Assembly: GCF_022699665.1 (NCBI RefSeq)
Contig: NZ_JALDNB010000002.1
Coordinates: 744,001 to 808,000, forward strand
Origin: Chryseobacterium aahli
Lineage (GTDB): Bacteria > Bacteroidota > Bacteroidia > Flavobacteriales > Weeksellaceae
Reading direction: 5' to 3'
Length of the DNA stretch: 64,000 bases
How positions within the stretch are numbered: the first letter of the stretch is position 1; each line of letters starts with the position of its first letter. The notes below the pieces were generated by a model that saw nothing but the letters and a program-made list of their open reading frames with translations, was not told the origin of the DNA and did not search any database. The translations under genes and the position numbers were made by a program. Below, one piece after another: positions 8,062 to 16,815 of the stretch.

Positions 8062-8231
8062 ATTGCTTTCCTGAAGAATCGAGGTAATCTGTTCCTCGCA
8101 ATAACAACACGCCGTCACTTCGAGTAGATTTTTGAAAAAAATCGTATCGAGAAGTCTGTGGTTAAAGGGCAGCATGTAGTTCATGGGTTCTCGATACGCT
8201 TTTTTTAAAAAAAAAGCTACTCGAACTGACG
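8062..8231. repeat. Palindromic intergenic repeat, copy B
   Basis: Same architecture as copy A and same orientation: 5' part from 8062 (ATTGCTTTCCTGAAG, CCTCGCAATAAC), core 8113-8231 from CGTCACTTCGAGTA to CTCGAACTGACG, with inner arms ATCGTATCGAGAAG and GTTCTCGATACG. The copies differ mainly in the middle of the hairpin. The rest of the 820-base spacer (7553-8372) is AT-rich with nothing else recognised except the terminator at its end. Confidence 0.8.
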
Positions 8232-8317
8232 AATGACAGATAGTACAACAAAAAAAACAATTAGATCTTGAAAACCTACACGATATCTGGTGTCTAGATT
8301 CTAATATCAAATAAAAA

Positions 8318-8352
8318 GTAAAGCCCCGTTTTGAGACAAAACGAGACTTTAC
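8318..8352 (-). terminator. Terminator of the efflux operon
   Basis: GTAAAG/CTTTAC and CGTTTTG/CAAAACG pair with a small internal loop; on the minus strand the hairpin is followed by CTTTACTTTTTATTT. It lies 21 bases after the MFS gene stop. Confidence 0.7.
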
Positions 8353-8372
8353 GGGTAAAAACAAGGTTTCTT

Positions 8373-9962
8373 TTATAAGGCAGGACCGGCTGCGCCTTTG
8401 ATGTCTTCTTCTAATTTTTTTCTTTCACGGGCTCTTCGTCTCGCAATGACCGATTTTCCGTTGAGGATTCTTATGACTTTTAAATATTCTGTGCGTTTTC
8501 CAAAATGATGGGTAATCACATAGAGCATCACTCCAAACCCAGCAACGATGATGTAGCCGAATATCTTTTTATTGGCAGAAATGATGGCGTTGAGCTGAAT
8601 GGTTTTCATATTGGCAGCAACGGTTTGTGGCGTGATGGTCATTCCGTCCATATAAATGGCTAAATCTCCTAAACTGACGATTTGAAACTGATACTGAAAC
8701 CACGAGAACAAAGCTGAGAAAAATCCTACCGCAAGGAAGGTTCGCCATACCAAAACCAGTCCGATGGCCGCCAGCATTTCGTTGAGTTCCAATTTATCTA
8801 AGGTGTAATACCAAACCGAAATGAAGAGTGAACACATTCCGTAGCCTTTCAGAAACATCGGTAAGTACCAGTTTTCGTAATTGAATTCCAGCACCATCGA
8901 AAAGTACATAATGATGGCATAAGCAGTCATTGAAGCGAAGCCTGAAAAAATGAACATTTTGAGCGGTCGTTCTTTTTTAAACCAAAATACAGCGATGACT
9001 CCGGCTAAGAATATTCCGGGCGTCATCATTACATTCAGTTTGGCATTGGTCAATTGGTCATAACCTAAAACTCCGACTGAATAGATATTTTGAATGGATG
9101 TTGTTCCTAAAAACATTCCCAGCCACAAAAGCATAAACAGTCCGTTCAGCACATTGCTTTTTGTGAAAATATGAAAAGAAATGTAAGGTCTTTTCAACGT
9201 CGTCTGACGGATTGCCAATAAAGCAAAACTCACAAATGCTGCGATGCTGGCGTTGATGATATTTTTTGATTGAAGCCAATCCTGCTGTTTTCCAAATGAA
9301 AAAACATACGCCGAAAACATAAAGGTCGATACAAACAGGATGATGCTCAGCCAGTCGATGTAATGCAACGGAACTTTTAAAGCAAAATATTGATCATGCA
9401 TTAAAACCCAACATAAAATTGCCAAGACGAAACATAAAACTGCTGCTAAAACAAAGAACTGCTGAAAGTTGTACAGCACTGAAACTTCCACTGCATAATA
9501 AGCAGAGACCTGATTTAATATCAAAACAAATGTGTAGAAAACTCCGTAAAAAATACCTCGTCCACCAAGCATTACCATCAACGGTAAAAATAATTCGATG
9601 GTAATCATCATTTTTAAAAATCCGATTACCAAAGAGGTTATCACAATAATCATTGGTTCAAAAGTGGTTGCGTTGATATAACTTAATGCACCGAGAAGCA
9701 CCAATAAAATCACAACTTTATCACGCACTTTGAATCGCATTTTCATTCTTAAAACTACAGGCATACACGCTCCCATCCCAATGGTAGTAGCATAGTTTGC
9801 CCACAGAAAATATTCCTGCATCACGCCGGTTCCGCCGACCATAAAACTGATATTTCCGGTGTAAACGCCACCCAACGGCATTACCACAGTAAGCAGTAAA
9901 ACCATCATCAGGAGTTGCACGGGTTTTGGAACCCAATCGCTGAAAAGACCTTTATTATACAT
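8373..9962 (-). CDS. MFS efflux transporter (EmrB/QacA-like), inner membrane
   Basis: The 529-residue protein is very hydrophobic, with about 14 predicted membrane helices from VQLLMMVLLLTVVMPLGG near the N-terminus to YIIVAGFGVMLYVITHHFG near the C-terminus, and a basic cytoplasmic tail (RRRARERKK). This length and helix number fit the DHA2-type drug exporters. It is the last gene of a three-gene operon after a TolC-like outer membrane protein and an EmrA-like adaptor, which together would form an envelope-spanning pump. The substrate is not readable. Several family arginine motifs of textbook MFS are weak, as is common in Bacteroidetes members. Confidence 0.85.
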   Translation of the reverse strand: MYNKGLFSDWVPKPVQLLMMVLLLTVVMPLGGVYTGNISFMVGGTGVMQEYFLWANYATTIGMGACMPVVLRMKMRFKVRDKVVILLVLLGALSYINATTFEPMIIVITSLVIGFLKMMITIELFLPLMVMLGGRGIFYGVFYTFVLILNQVSAYYAVEVSVLYNFQQFFVLAAVLCFVLAILCWVLMHDQYFALKVPLHYIDWLSIILFVSTFMFSAYVFSFGKQQDWLQSKNIINASIAAFVSFALLAIRQTTLKRPYISFHIFTKSNVLNGLFMLLWLGMFLGTTSIQNIYSVGVLGYDQLTNAKLNVMMTPGIFLAGVIAVFWFKKERPLKMFIFSGFASMTAYAIIMYFSMVLEFNYENWYLPMFLKGYGMCSLFISVWYYTLDKLELNEMLAAIGLVLVWRTFLAVGFFSALFSWFQYQFQIVSLGDLAIYMDGMTITPQTVAANMKTIQLNAIISANKKIFGYIIVAGFGVMLYVITHHFGKRTEYLKVIRILNGKSVIARRRARERKKLEEDIKGAAGPAL

Positions 9963-10050
9963 TTTTTTATAGATATTAGATTTCAGATATTAGACATCAG
10001 ATTTCCAGCGTTCTTCATTTTCTTACTTCAAGTCTGAAATCTGAAATCGT

Positions 10051-11178
10051 TTAGTCTTTAATTGAAACATTCATATTCATCCCCGCACTCAGTTTTGCGA
10101 CATCTTCTTTTTTGTTGGCGTCTGTAAACTCGATTCTTACGGGAATTCTCTGTTGTACTTTGATGAAGTTACCTGTTGAATTGTCCGTTGGAACACTGGA
10201 ATATCTTGAACCTGTTGCTGCTGAAACTGCGGTGACTACGCCTTCAAACTGTTTTCCACCTAAAGCATCTGCTGTCATCATTAACTTTTCACCAATTTTA
10301 ATATTCGGCATTTGACTTTCCAAGAAGTTGGCTGTGACCCATTTTTGATTGTTTAAAACGATAGTGGCAACTTGTTGTCCAGGTTGAATTAACTGTCCTT
10401 CAGAAATCGTTCTTCTTCCCATCACACCGTCGTAAGGTGCAGTGATGACAGTGTATGAAAGATTGATTTTCGCCATATCCAAAGCCGCTTTTGTTCTTTT
10501 GATTTCAGCGTCATTGATTCCCAATTTACTTTTCACTTCCGTTGTAGAAAGGTTGGCCGATTGTTTTTGATTGACCAAAGTTTCGTAGGCTGCTTTCTGC
10601 GCATCATATTCAGTTTTGGCTTGGTCAAATTGTTGTCTGGTTACTGCCTCTGCAGCTAAAAGGTTTTTATATCTGCCTAAATTCTGTTCGGCATTCCACA
10701 ATCTTGCTTTTGCTCCGGCTATGTTGGATTCCATCACGCTGACATTGTTGGAAACGGTATTAATTGAAGAACCTGTAGCAGAACGCTGGGCCAATGCATT
10801 TTGATACGCTGCTTCCGCTTGTCCTAATTGGGTAATGATTTCACGGTCGTCCAAAATGGCTAACGTATCACCTTTTTTCACCTGCTGATGTTCGATGAAT
10901 TTTATTTCTTTAATGTAAGCTGAAACTCTTGTGTTGATTGGATTGATGAATTCCTCCACCTGAGCCGCTTCTGTATAGGTTTTGTCACCGATGTGAAAAT
11001 ACTGACGAATCAGCCAGAACAATCCGAAACCTATCAATGCAAAAACGATAACGTTTGAAATGATGGCTCTGATTTTATTCTTTCTGTTTTGTTTTTTCTT
11101 AGCATCAGCGTTTGAAACCACAGGTTTTGCTGCTGGTTGTAGTTGTGTATCTTGAGTATTTTGTTCCTTGTTTTCCAT
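10051..11178 (-). CDS. HlyD/EmrA-family periplasmic adaptor
   Basis: The 375-residue protein has a Lys-rich cytoplasmic start, one membrane anchor (about residues 38-58), a first lipoyl half with the motif VKKGDTLAILDDREI, a long Ala/Gln-rich coiled-coil hairpin, a second lipoyl half and the barrel segment SYTVITAPYDGVMGRRTISEGQ. This is the membrane fusion protein of tripartite pumps, linking the MFS pump to the TolC channel. It lies 26 bases after the TolC-like gene and 88 bases before the MFS gene, all on the minus strand. Identification is solid. Confidence 0.9.
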   Translation of the reverse strand: MENKEQNTQDTQLQPAAKPVVSNADAKKKQNRKNKIRAIISNVIVFALIGFGLFWLIRQYFHIGDKTYTEAAQVEEFINPINTRVSAYIKEIKFIEHQQVKKGDTLAILDDREIITQLGQAEAAYQNALAQRSATGSSINTVSNNVSVMESNIAGAKARLWNAEQNLGRYKNLLAAEAVTRQQFDQAKTEYDAQKAAYETLVNQKQSANLSTTEVKSKLGINDAEIKRTKAALDMAKINLSYTVITAPYDGVMGRRTISEGQLIQPGQQVATIVLNNQKWVTANFLESQMPNIKIGEKLMMTADALGGKQFEGVVTAVSAATGSRYSSVPTDNSTGNFIKVQQRIPVRIEFTDANKKEDVAKLSAGMNMNVSIKD

Positions 11179-11204
11179 TGTTTTTGATTTTCAGTTTTAA
11201 ATAA

Positions 11205-12515
11205 TTAAAGCGTCCCAGTAGATTTCAATAAATTGTAATATTGATACAGCACATTGATTTCCGCATTGGCAAAGTCCAGTTCAGATTGAAGTTTTTGGTT
11301 TTGCGCATCAATCATTTCTGCCTGCACCGCCAATTGATTGAGGTATTTTGCTTCGGTGATTTTATAGTTTTCTTCGGCCAGTCTTTTTGAATCGTTTAAA
11401 ATATCTGCTTGCTGAATTGCTTCCTGATATTTTACATATGAAGCATTGACATTCATATCAATATTCTGTTGCGTTAAAGTCAGCGCATCATTTGCCTGTG
11501 TTTTCTGCAATTCTCCAAGCTTCACTTTCTCTTTGGTTTTATATAAATTATCAATATTATAACTTAAAGAAATTCCGCCTTGCCAACCGCTTGCGTACAT
11601 ATCCAAAACAGGATTTCTATTGGTAATCGGTCTTTGCAAACTGTAGCCTCCAAAACCTGAAAGCGTCGGCATTCTGTCGGTTTTAATGATTTCAATATTT
11701 TTGTCGGCCACACCAATGTTGGTTTGTGCAGATTTTAGTTGCGGATTGGTATCGTGAGCAAGATTTAAATAATAATCCATTCCGATTCCTGATTCTTTAT
11801 TGCCTAAATTTTCAACAGGAATAATTTCTGTATCCGCAGGCAATCCCAAAGCGATATTTAAATTGTAATTAAGGATTTTTCTGTTGTTGGATAACGTAAG
11901 AATTCCCTGATCTAAATTTTTAATCGCCAATTCAGCACGGATGACTTCATTTCTCGTCAGCATTCCCTGTTTGTAAAAATCGTTGATGTTCTTCAATCGT
12001 TGCTGAGCCAGTTTTTTGTTGTTTTCAAAAACCGATTGTTGATTAATGATTTTATAAATATCTAAATAATTTGAGATCACTAAAAATTTAACGTCCTGAT
12101 TATTCTTTTCTAAATCCAGTTCAGAAAGCTGTTCACGAAGGCCCGCCAATTCGATAGATTTATTAACCAATCCACCTTTAAAAATAAGTTGAGTAGCCTG
12201 CACGCCATACGTACTTCCGTAATGAGGCATCTGAATGGTTGTAGAATTTGAGAAATCTTTATCGATCGCAACCACATTTCCCAAATAAAATTGAGTAGTG
12301 GAAGCCGTTATTGAAGGAAGCTTCTGAAGTTTGGTAATATCCGTCTGCTGTTTGGCAATATTGATATTCTGCGCAGAAACTTTTAACTGATAGTGATTCT
12401 GAAGTGCCAGTTCGGCGACTTCATTCGCTGTCATCTGTTTTATTTCTTGTGAAAAAAACAGCGTAGGAAAGATAGCCACTACAAGTGATAGTGCTGTTTT
12501 TATATTCTTTGTCAT
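11205..12515 (-). CDS. TolC-family outer membrane efflux channel
   Basis: The 436-residue protein begins with a signal peptide (hydrophobic core ALSLVVAIFPTLFFSQ) and shows two long Ala/Gln/Leu/Asn-rich helical repeats typical of TolC, with GLYSLQRP-like barrel segments between (GGYSLQRPITNRNP). It is the first gene of the efflux operon. Upstream a TAACTTTG box and a TTG at the right spacing form a promoter, and a perfect 24-base palindrome sits on the TTG, so the operon is probably repressed or activated there. The AraC-type gene just upstream is the first candidate regulator. Confidence 0.9.
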   Translation of the reverse strand: MTKNIKTALSLVVAIFPTLFFSQEIKQMTANEVAELALQNHYQLKVSAQNINIAKQQTDITKLQKLPSITASTTQFYLGNVVAIDKDFSNSTTIQMPHYGSTYGVQATQLIFKGGLVNKSIELAGLREQLSELDLEKNNQDVKFLVISNYLDIYKIINQQSVFENNKKLAQQRLKNINDFYKQGMLTRNEVIRAELAIKNLDQGILTLSNNRKILNYNLNIALGLPADTEIIPVENLGNKESGIGMDYYLNLAHDTNPQLKSAQTNIGVADKNIEIIKTDRMPTLSGFGGYSLQRPITNRNPVLDMYASGWQGGISLSYNIDNLYKTKEKVKLGELQKTQANDALTLTQQNIDMNVNASYVKYQEAIQQADILNDSKRLAEENYKITEAKYLNQLAVQAEMIDAQNQKLQSELDFANAEINVLYQYYNLLKSTGTL

Positions 12516-12534
12516 TTTACCTTGTTTTACGAAG

Positions 12535-12564
12535 CAAAGTTACGACGACTGCAATCTCAAACAA
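12535..12564 (-). promoter_or_regulatory. Promoter of the efflux operon
   Basis: On the minus strand TTG (12564-12562) is followed after 19 bases by TAACTTTG (12542-12535), matching the Bacteroidetes promoter pattern. The predicted transcript would start about 15 bases before the TolC-like start codon at 12515. Confidence 0.6.
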
Positions 12565-12576
12565 ATGTTTGAGATT
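12553..12576. promoter_or_regulatory. Perfect 11-bp inverted repeat: candidate operator
   Basis: AATCTCAAACA (12553-12563) and TGTTTGAGATT (12566-12576) are exact inverse copies separated by AA. The site covers the -33 element of the efflux promoter and lies in the 88-base gap between the AraC-type gene and the TolC-like gene. A symmetric site of this size is what a dimeric regulator would bind. Confidence 0.6.
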
Positions 12577-12603
12577 TGGAAAAAGATGTTCAAATGTAGG
12601 ATT

Positions 12604-13449
12604 CTAACCTTCGAATTGATTTCGGTATTGAGAAGGACTCACCTCCAAATGTTTCTTGAAAAAGTGAGAAAATGAATACTGGTCGCTAAAACCTAGGATT
12701 GTAGAAATCTCTGAAACAGGCTTTTTAGAAGAGTTTAATAAGACCTTCGCTTCATTCATTACAATTAAAGCAATAATCTGACTCGCCGACTTTCCGGTAA
12801 TGGCCTTCACCACTGATGAAAGATGTCTGGTTGTAATCGACTGTCTCTCGGCATAGAATTCTACTGTTCTATCATTATGATGATGAGAAGCCAAATCATT
12901 GAGAAAAACGAAAACAATTTCTTCTTGTCTCGACATTTGATTCATTGAATTATTGTCCTCCCTTGAAATAATTCCAGCCATTTGGTAACAGAAAACCGAG
13001 AAAAGATGTTCCACCATTTCCTTTTTGTAAATCATTTCTGTCTGAGAATCGAGAATATATTTTAAAAAATTAACGCTTTTCCAAACTACATCCATATCAT
13101 CCTGATGAAAAGGAACGCCGACATTCATCTGCTGACGGAAATAGCGATACGTAATCAACCGATTAAATTTCAGAGATAAAGCTGAAATAAAATCTCTTTT
13201 GTAAGAAACCATCCTCGACTGAAAATCGTCACTCACCGAGATCATTTCGTAAACCGTCTGCGGGTCGGTCACCATAAACATATTGGCAGACAATTCTAGG
13301 TCGCTGAAATGCTGTCGCAGTTTGATAGAACCACTTTTGATAAAGATAAAAGCAGGATTATCGGGACGGAAAGGTTTGTCGGCAGAGATTCTTTCAAAGA
13401 TATTATGTTGCGTAAAAATCTCAACCCCGAATGTTTCTAAAGCAGACAT
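12604..13449 (-). CDS. AraC-family transcriptional regulator
   Basis: The 281-residue protein has an N-terminal cupin-like sensing half and a C-terminal AraC DNA-binding domain from about residue 175: a first helix-turn-helix (TTRHLSSVVKAITGKSASQI) and a second with the family signature (VSEISTILGFSDQYSFSHFF, then SPSQYRNQF). It lies 88 bases upstream of the efflux operon on the same strand, which points to local control of the pump. Its own promoter (TTG, 20 bases, TACATTTG) ends only four bases before the ATG, predicting a leaderless or nearly leaderless mRNA. Confidence 0.9.
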   Translation of the reverse strand: MSALETFGVEIFTQHNIFERISADKPFRPDNPAFIFIKSGSIKLRQHFSDLELSANMFMVTDPQTVYEMISVSDDFQSRMVSYKRDFISALSLKFNRLITYRYFRQQMNVGVPFHQDDMDVVWKSVNFLKYILDSQTEMIYKKEMVEHLFSVFCYQMAGIISREDNNSMNQMSRQEEIVFVFLNDLASHHHNDRTVEFYAERQSITTRHLSSVVKAITGKSASQIIALIVMNEAKVLLNSSKKPVSEISTILGFSDQYSFSHFFKKHLEVSPSQYRNQFEG

Positions 13450-13453
13450 AAGG

Positions 13454-13484
13454 CAAATGTAATCAATCTCTTTTTCGATTGCAA
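13454..13484 (-). promoter_or_regulatory. Promoter of the AraC-type gene, near-leaderless
   Basis: On the minus strand TTG is followed after 20 bases by TACATTTG (13461-13454), and only AAGG on the plus strand (four bases) separates the box from the start codon at 13449. Transcription would therefore begin at or next to the ATG. Confidence 0.6.
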
Positions 13485-13518
13485 AAATTTATTATTTTAG
13501 TACACCCAAATTCAAACT

Positions 13519-13992
13519 ATGAGAAAGATTGATTTACTTTTCGCAGAATACGCTGAAAGCCACAGAAACTCCACCAACAAGCTGATTCACTGGATCTGTG
13601 TTCCGCTGATCTTCTGGACGATTTTAGGATTTATTTCTTTGATTCCTTCCCCACATTTTTGTGCGCCTTACTTTGGATGTATCAGTTTGGTGAGTTTGAT
13701 TGCTGTGATTTTGGTGACCTTATTTTATCTAAGACTTTCTTTATTAATAGGTTTCATTATGATTTTCGCTATGCTTTTGATGGAGCATCTAGCGTATGCT
13801 GTAAATATTCATTTTGGAAATAAATCGTGGATGGTTTATTTGGCAGTTTTTGTGATTACCTGGATTTTACAGTTTGTTGGACATAAGATTGAGGGTAAGA
13901 AACCTTCTTTTCTGAAAGATCTGCAGTTTCTTTTAATTGGGCCGATTTGGTTGTTGAGTTTTATTTTGAAGAAATTGGGGATTAGATATTGA
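13519..13992 (+). CDS. Mpo1-like (DUF962) membrane protein
   Basis: The 157-residue protein begins IDLLFAEYAESHRNSTNKLIHWICVPLIFW and ends with FVGHKIEGKKPSFLKDLQFLLIGPIW split over two conserved blocks, with four membrane helices between. This is the DUF962 pattern shared with yeast Mpo1, an iron-dependent dioxygenase acting on 2-hydroxy fatty acids; the conserved histidines (in SHRN, IHW, GHKIEG) would bind metal. Its role in bacteria is inferred from that homology. It stands alone between two divergent or convergent neighbours. Confidence 0.8.
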   Translation: MRKIDLLFAEYAESHRNSTNKLIHWICVPLIFWTILGFISLIPSPHFCAPYFGCISLVSLIAVILVTLFYLRLSLLIGFIMIFAMLLMEHLAYAVNIHFGNKSWMVYLAVFVITWILQFVGHKIEGKKPSFLKDLQFLLIGPIWLLSFILKKLGIRY

Positions 13993-14097
13993 TTTTTAAA
14001 TTTTATTTTTTTTAAACGCAAGGTTAGACAAAGGCGTTTCACTTAACTAAGAAAGACAATTATTTAGAATTAAGTTTATTAAAATTTCAGTTAAATA

Positions 14098-15165
14098 TTA
14101 ATCCTCTAAAGCATACACCGCAAAACTTGCCAACCAATGATCTCCTCCGTAATTTCCTTGGAATAATAGTGGTAGACCGTTGTTCAAAAAGATCGTAGCT
14201 GTTTTCTGAAATTCTTTTTTCAATGGATGATTATCGGGAAGAGACTTTGCAATTCCTTTCATACACCAGGCTTTTGTGAAGGACAATCCAACCAAATGTA
14301 CTGTTTGATAATCGCTCAAATCACTGACCACAGGAATTTTTTCAATATTTTCTATGCTTCTTTTTTCATAGAATTGATCAAGCCATTTTACAAATTCTTT
14401 TTGTGGAAGAATTCTTCGCATCAAATCGGCAATTTCAAGGCTTGGCGAGAAGAAATCTGAACCATCTGGCTCGAGATAAGCAGGTGTTTTTGTATTATTT
14501 AAATAAAAGTATTTTGCTTTCTCAGTTAGTTGATTTTCAAAATCTTTATCCTTTGCAGCTCTTGCCCAATCCAACGCAAAAACCATTGCAAATGCAGTGT
14601 TTGGATGAACTCCAGTTCTATTGGGATAGGTTTGTTTAGGCAGATAGGTTTTCCATGAATTAAGGATTTTATCGGTCAATGGTTTTAAATTCTCATGCCA
14701 GATCTTTGCTTTAGGATGATTCCATGTCATGAGTTCTTCGTCTAATTTGAGAAGCCAAGCCCAACCATACGTTCGCTCGAAAGTTGTAGTCAATTGATAT
14801 TTTGTAAAATAATCAGCCTCAACCTGAAGATTTTCTTTTTTAAATGAATTATCTAAAATATTTTCGATGTCTTTAGCAACTGATAAATTAGGTTTTGTTT
14901 TCAGCATCCGCACTAACATCCAATGTCCATGAACAGACGAATGCCAATCAAAACAGCCGTAGAAACTTGGGTGCAGATCTTTCGGTGTTAAAGGAACTTC
15001 ATTTGCATTATTGATAATGTGTGCTGTTTTATTGGGATATTCCTGATTGATACAGTGCAGTGGCTTTTCAGAGAGCTTTATAGCCATTTCATCCGTTAAT
15101 TTCGGAGATTCCTGAGCAAAAATTAAAAATGGAGAGAAGATAAATACTAAAAGACTTGTTTTCAT
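14098..15165 (-). CDS. DUF2891 family protein, exported
   Basis: The 355-residue protein starts with a signal peptide (LLVFIFSPFLIFAQE) and carries the DUF2891 block around HPSFYGCFDWHSSVHGHW (residues about 64-81), then RTYGWAWLLKLDEEL and a C-terminal NYGGDHWLASFAVYAL. The Trp-rich helical layout suggests an alpha/alpha barrel like that of many sugar-acting enzymes. No catalytic function has been established that I know of. It is expected in the periplasm. Neighbours give no further clue. Confidence 0.85.
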   Translation of the reverse strand: MKTSLLVFIFSPFLIFAQESPKLTDEMAIKLSEKPLHCINQEYPNKTAHIINNANEVPLTPKDLHPSFYGCFDWHSSVHGHWMLVRMLKTKPNLSVAKDIENILDNSFKKENLQVEADYFTKYQLTTTFERTYGWAWLLKLDEELMTWNHPKAKIWHENLKPLTDKILNSWKTYLPKQTYPNRTGVHPNTAFAMVFALDWARAAKDKDFENQLTEKAKYFYLNNTKTPAYLEPDGSDFFSPSLEIADLMRRILPQKEFVKWLDQFYEKRSIENIEKIPVVSDLSDYQTVHLVGLSFTKAWCMKGIAKSLPDNHPLKKEFQKTATIFLNNGLPLLFQGNYGGDHWLASFAVYALED

Positions 15166-15304
15166 TTTATAAAAATATTAATTAAAATTTAACTATAACA
15201 GTCTTACAGCGAATTATTAATTAATTCAAATTAAAATATTTGAGATATTTACAACAAATAAAACCTTAAGCATGTTTTTTGATACCACATTGAAAAATTC
15301 ATTT

Positions 15305-16183
15305 ATGAAAAAGATAATTTTACCATTATTTTGTTTGATCCTTTTTAATTGTAACAAATCAGAAGCTGTTGCGAATGAATCAGTAAGTGCAATGGCAGTG
15401 ATGGAAGATGTTGTCGTTGATTCAGCGGCTGCTTCCTATTCTCCTTCTCCATCAACTACCACTTCGGACAAACAAGTACAAAACAGTGAACCAAATTCTT
15501 CTAATCCAAAAACCAATATTGTTTCTAAAAAAATTATTAAAAATGGGGAGATAGAAATTCAGGTTGGTGAGATTAAGAAAGCACAAAATCAAATCAGTGA
15601 AATTCTAAAGAAAAATAATGCATACATTCAATCTGAACGTTTTAATAATAATGATACTGCCGAAAATTTAAATGTAACCATAAGAGTTCCCCATCAAAAT
15701 TTTGATCCACTTATTAATTCCTTTTCCAATGGTGTTGGTTCTGTTTTATCTAAAAATATTTCGTCCGATGACGTGACAGAAGAATATACAGATGTTTCTA
15801 TCAAATTAGAGAATAAGAAAATTTATCTAGAAAAATATCGTGACATGTTGCGAAGTGCAAAAACCACAAAAGACATGTTGGAAATTCAAGAAAATATTCG
15901 GTCATTGGAAGATGAGATTGACGTTTCGGAGGGAAGACTTCGTTTTATAGACGACAGAGTCAACTACAGTACTTTGGAATTAATGCTATATAAAGAGAAA
16001 GTGAGAAGTTCAGCAACCTCAAAAATAGGTTTTGGAAGCCGTTTTGGAGATTCTATTACAGAAGGCTGGAATAGTTTCATAGCATTCTTTTTAGGAATTA
16101 TTTCTTTCTGGCCTTTCTTGCTACTGATTCCAATAGTCGTTTTCGTTTGGAAAAAATGGAGGAAAAACAGAGTTAAAAAATAA
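15305..16183 (+). CDS. DUF4349 lipoprotein
   Basis: I chose the ATG at 15305, because the protein then opens with a lipoprotein signal (MKKIILPLFCLILFNC, lipobox LFNC); an upstream in-frame ATG at 15272 would bury it. A low-complexity Ser/Pro linker follows, then the DUF4349 domain (KKIIKNGEIEIQV, coiled coil around TKDMLEIQENIRSLEDEID), a membrane helix near the C-terminus (about FLGIISFWPFLLLIPIVVFVW) and a basic tail. The family is widespread and its role is unclear. The gene ends in a strong shared terminator with its convergent neighbour. Confidence 0.85.
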   Translation: MKKIILPLFCLILFNCNKSEAVANESVSAMAVMEDVVVDSAAASYSPSPSTTTSDKQVQNSEPNSSNPKTNIVSKKIIKNGEIEIQVGEIKKAQNQISEILKKNNAYIQSERFNNNDTAENLNVTIRVPHQNFDPLINSFSNGVGSVLSKNISSDDVTEEYTDVSIKLENKKIYLEKYRDMLRSAKTTKDMLEIQENIRSLEDEIDVSEGRLRFIDDRVNYSTLELMLYKEKVRSSATSKIGFGSRFGDSITEGWNSFIAFFLGIISFWPFLLLIPIVVFVWKKWRKNRVKK

Positions 16184-16197
16184 AATCATAAAACAAA

Positions 16198-16230
16198 AAA
16201 CATCCGAATACTTTTGATATTCGGATGTTT
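16198..16230. terminator. Bidirectional 13-bp hairpin terminator
   Basis: AAACATCCGAATA (16198-16210) pairs fully with TATTCGGATGTTT (16218-16230), loop of seven. A-rich on one side and T-rich on the other, it serves the two convergent genes. Confidence 0.85.
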
Positions 16231-16250
16231 CATTGCAATAAACAATTTAT

Positions 16251-16628
16251 CTAAGCATTAAAATGCGATTTTACAGTTTCTAAAACCTGCTCATCAGACA
16301 TTTGTTGCGAAGTTTCTAAAGTAATTTTTAAATCTTTAAACTGAGCGGTGTCATGCAGATACTTTTTTAATTCTTCCTGAATAGTCCCAGGACCAGTAAT
16401 TAAAACTTCTTCAGAATTTGTCAGAAGATGCTCAACCTCTTTAAAGAATTTTACTCTATTTGTTTGTTCGGCATTATTTCCTGCATTTTCACTGGAGTTC
16501 CCATGCTGAATAATTGCTTTTACGGGACTGCATAAGAAAAATTTGAAAGCATTTTGTGCATCATGATTTTTTACAACTACAGCTTTTTGGGTATCGATCC
16601 AAAGACCTGCTAATTTTTTGTCAGACAT
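16251..16628 (-). CDS. Small protein resembling bacterial eRF1/eL8-like (baeRF-type) family
   Basis: The 125-residue protein begins AGLWIDTQKAVVV and has ITGPGTIQEELKKYLHD (about residues 76-92). The first resembles the WIDxxxA strand and the second the GPGxxKxxL helix of bacterial proteins related to the C-terminal domain of archaeal and eukaryotic release factors. That resemblance is from memory of the family pattern and is moderate. If correct the protein could act on stalled ribosomes or translation stress. It is monocistronic, with the terminator at 16198-16230. Confidence 0.5.
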   Translation of the reverse strand: MSDKKLAGLWIDTQKAVVVKNHDAQNAFKFFLCSPVKAIIQHGNSSENAGNNAEQTNRVKFFKEVEHLLTNSEEVLITGPGTIQEELKKYLHDTAQFKDLKITLETSQQMSDEQVLETVKSHFNA

Positions 16629-16815
16629 ATTATATTTTTTTAATGTTATAAGTATGTATAGACAAGAATGATGCTAAAGAGTTGTTAACGGCTGTTAAAT
16701 AATAAATAAAGAATTTCTTAAACACAAATTTCACAAATGAATTTCACGAATGACATTATGTTTAAAAATAAATCTGCTCAATTTGCTTAATCTGCGAGAG
16801 ATTATCAAACGAAAA

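Noticed and set aside
7791..8364. Open frames on both strands across the repeat-rich spacer
   Set aside because: They are made of the palindromic repeat units and their linkers; no conserved protein pattern.
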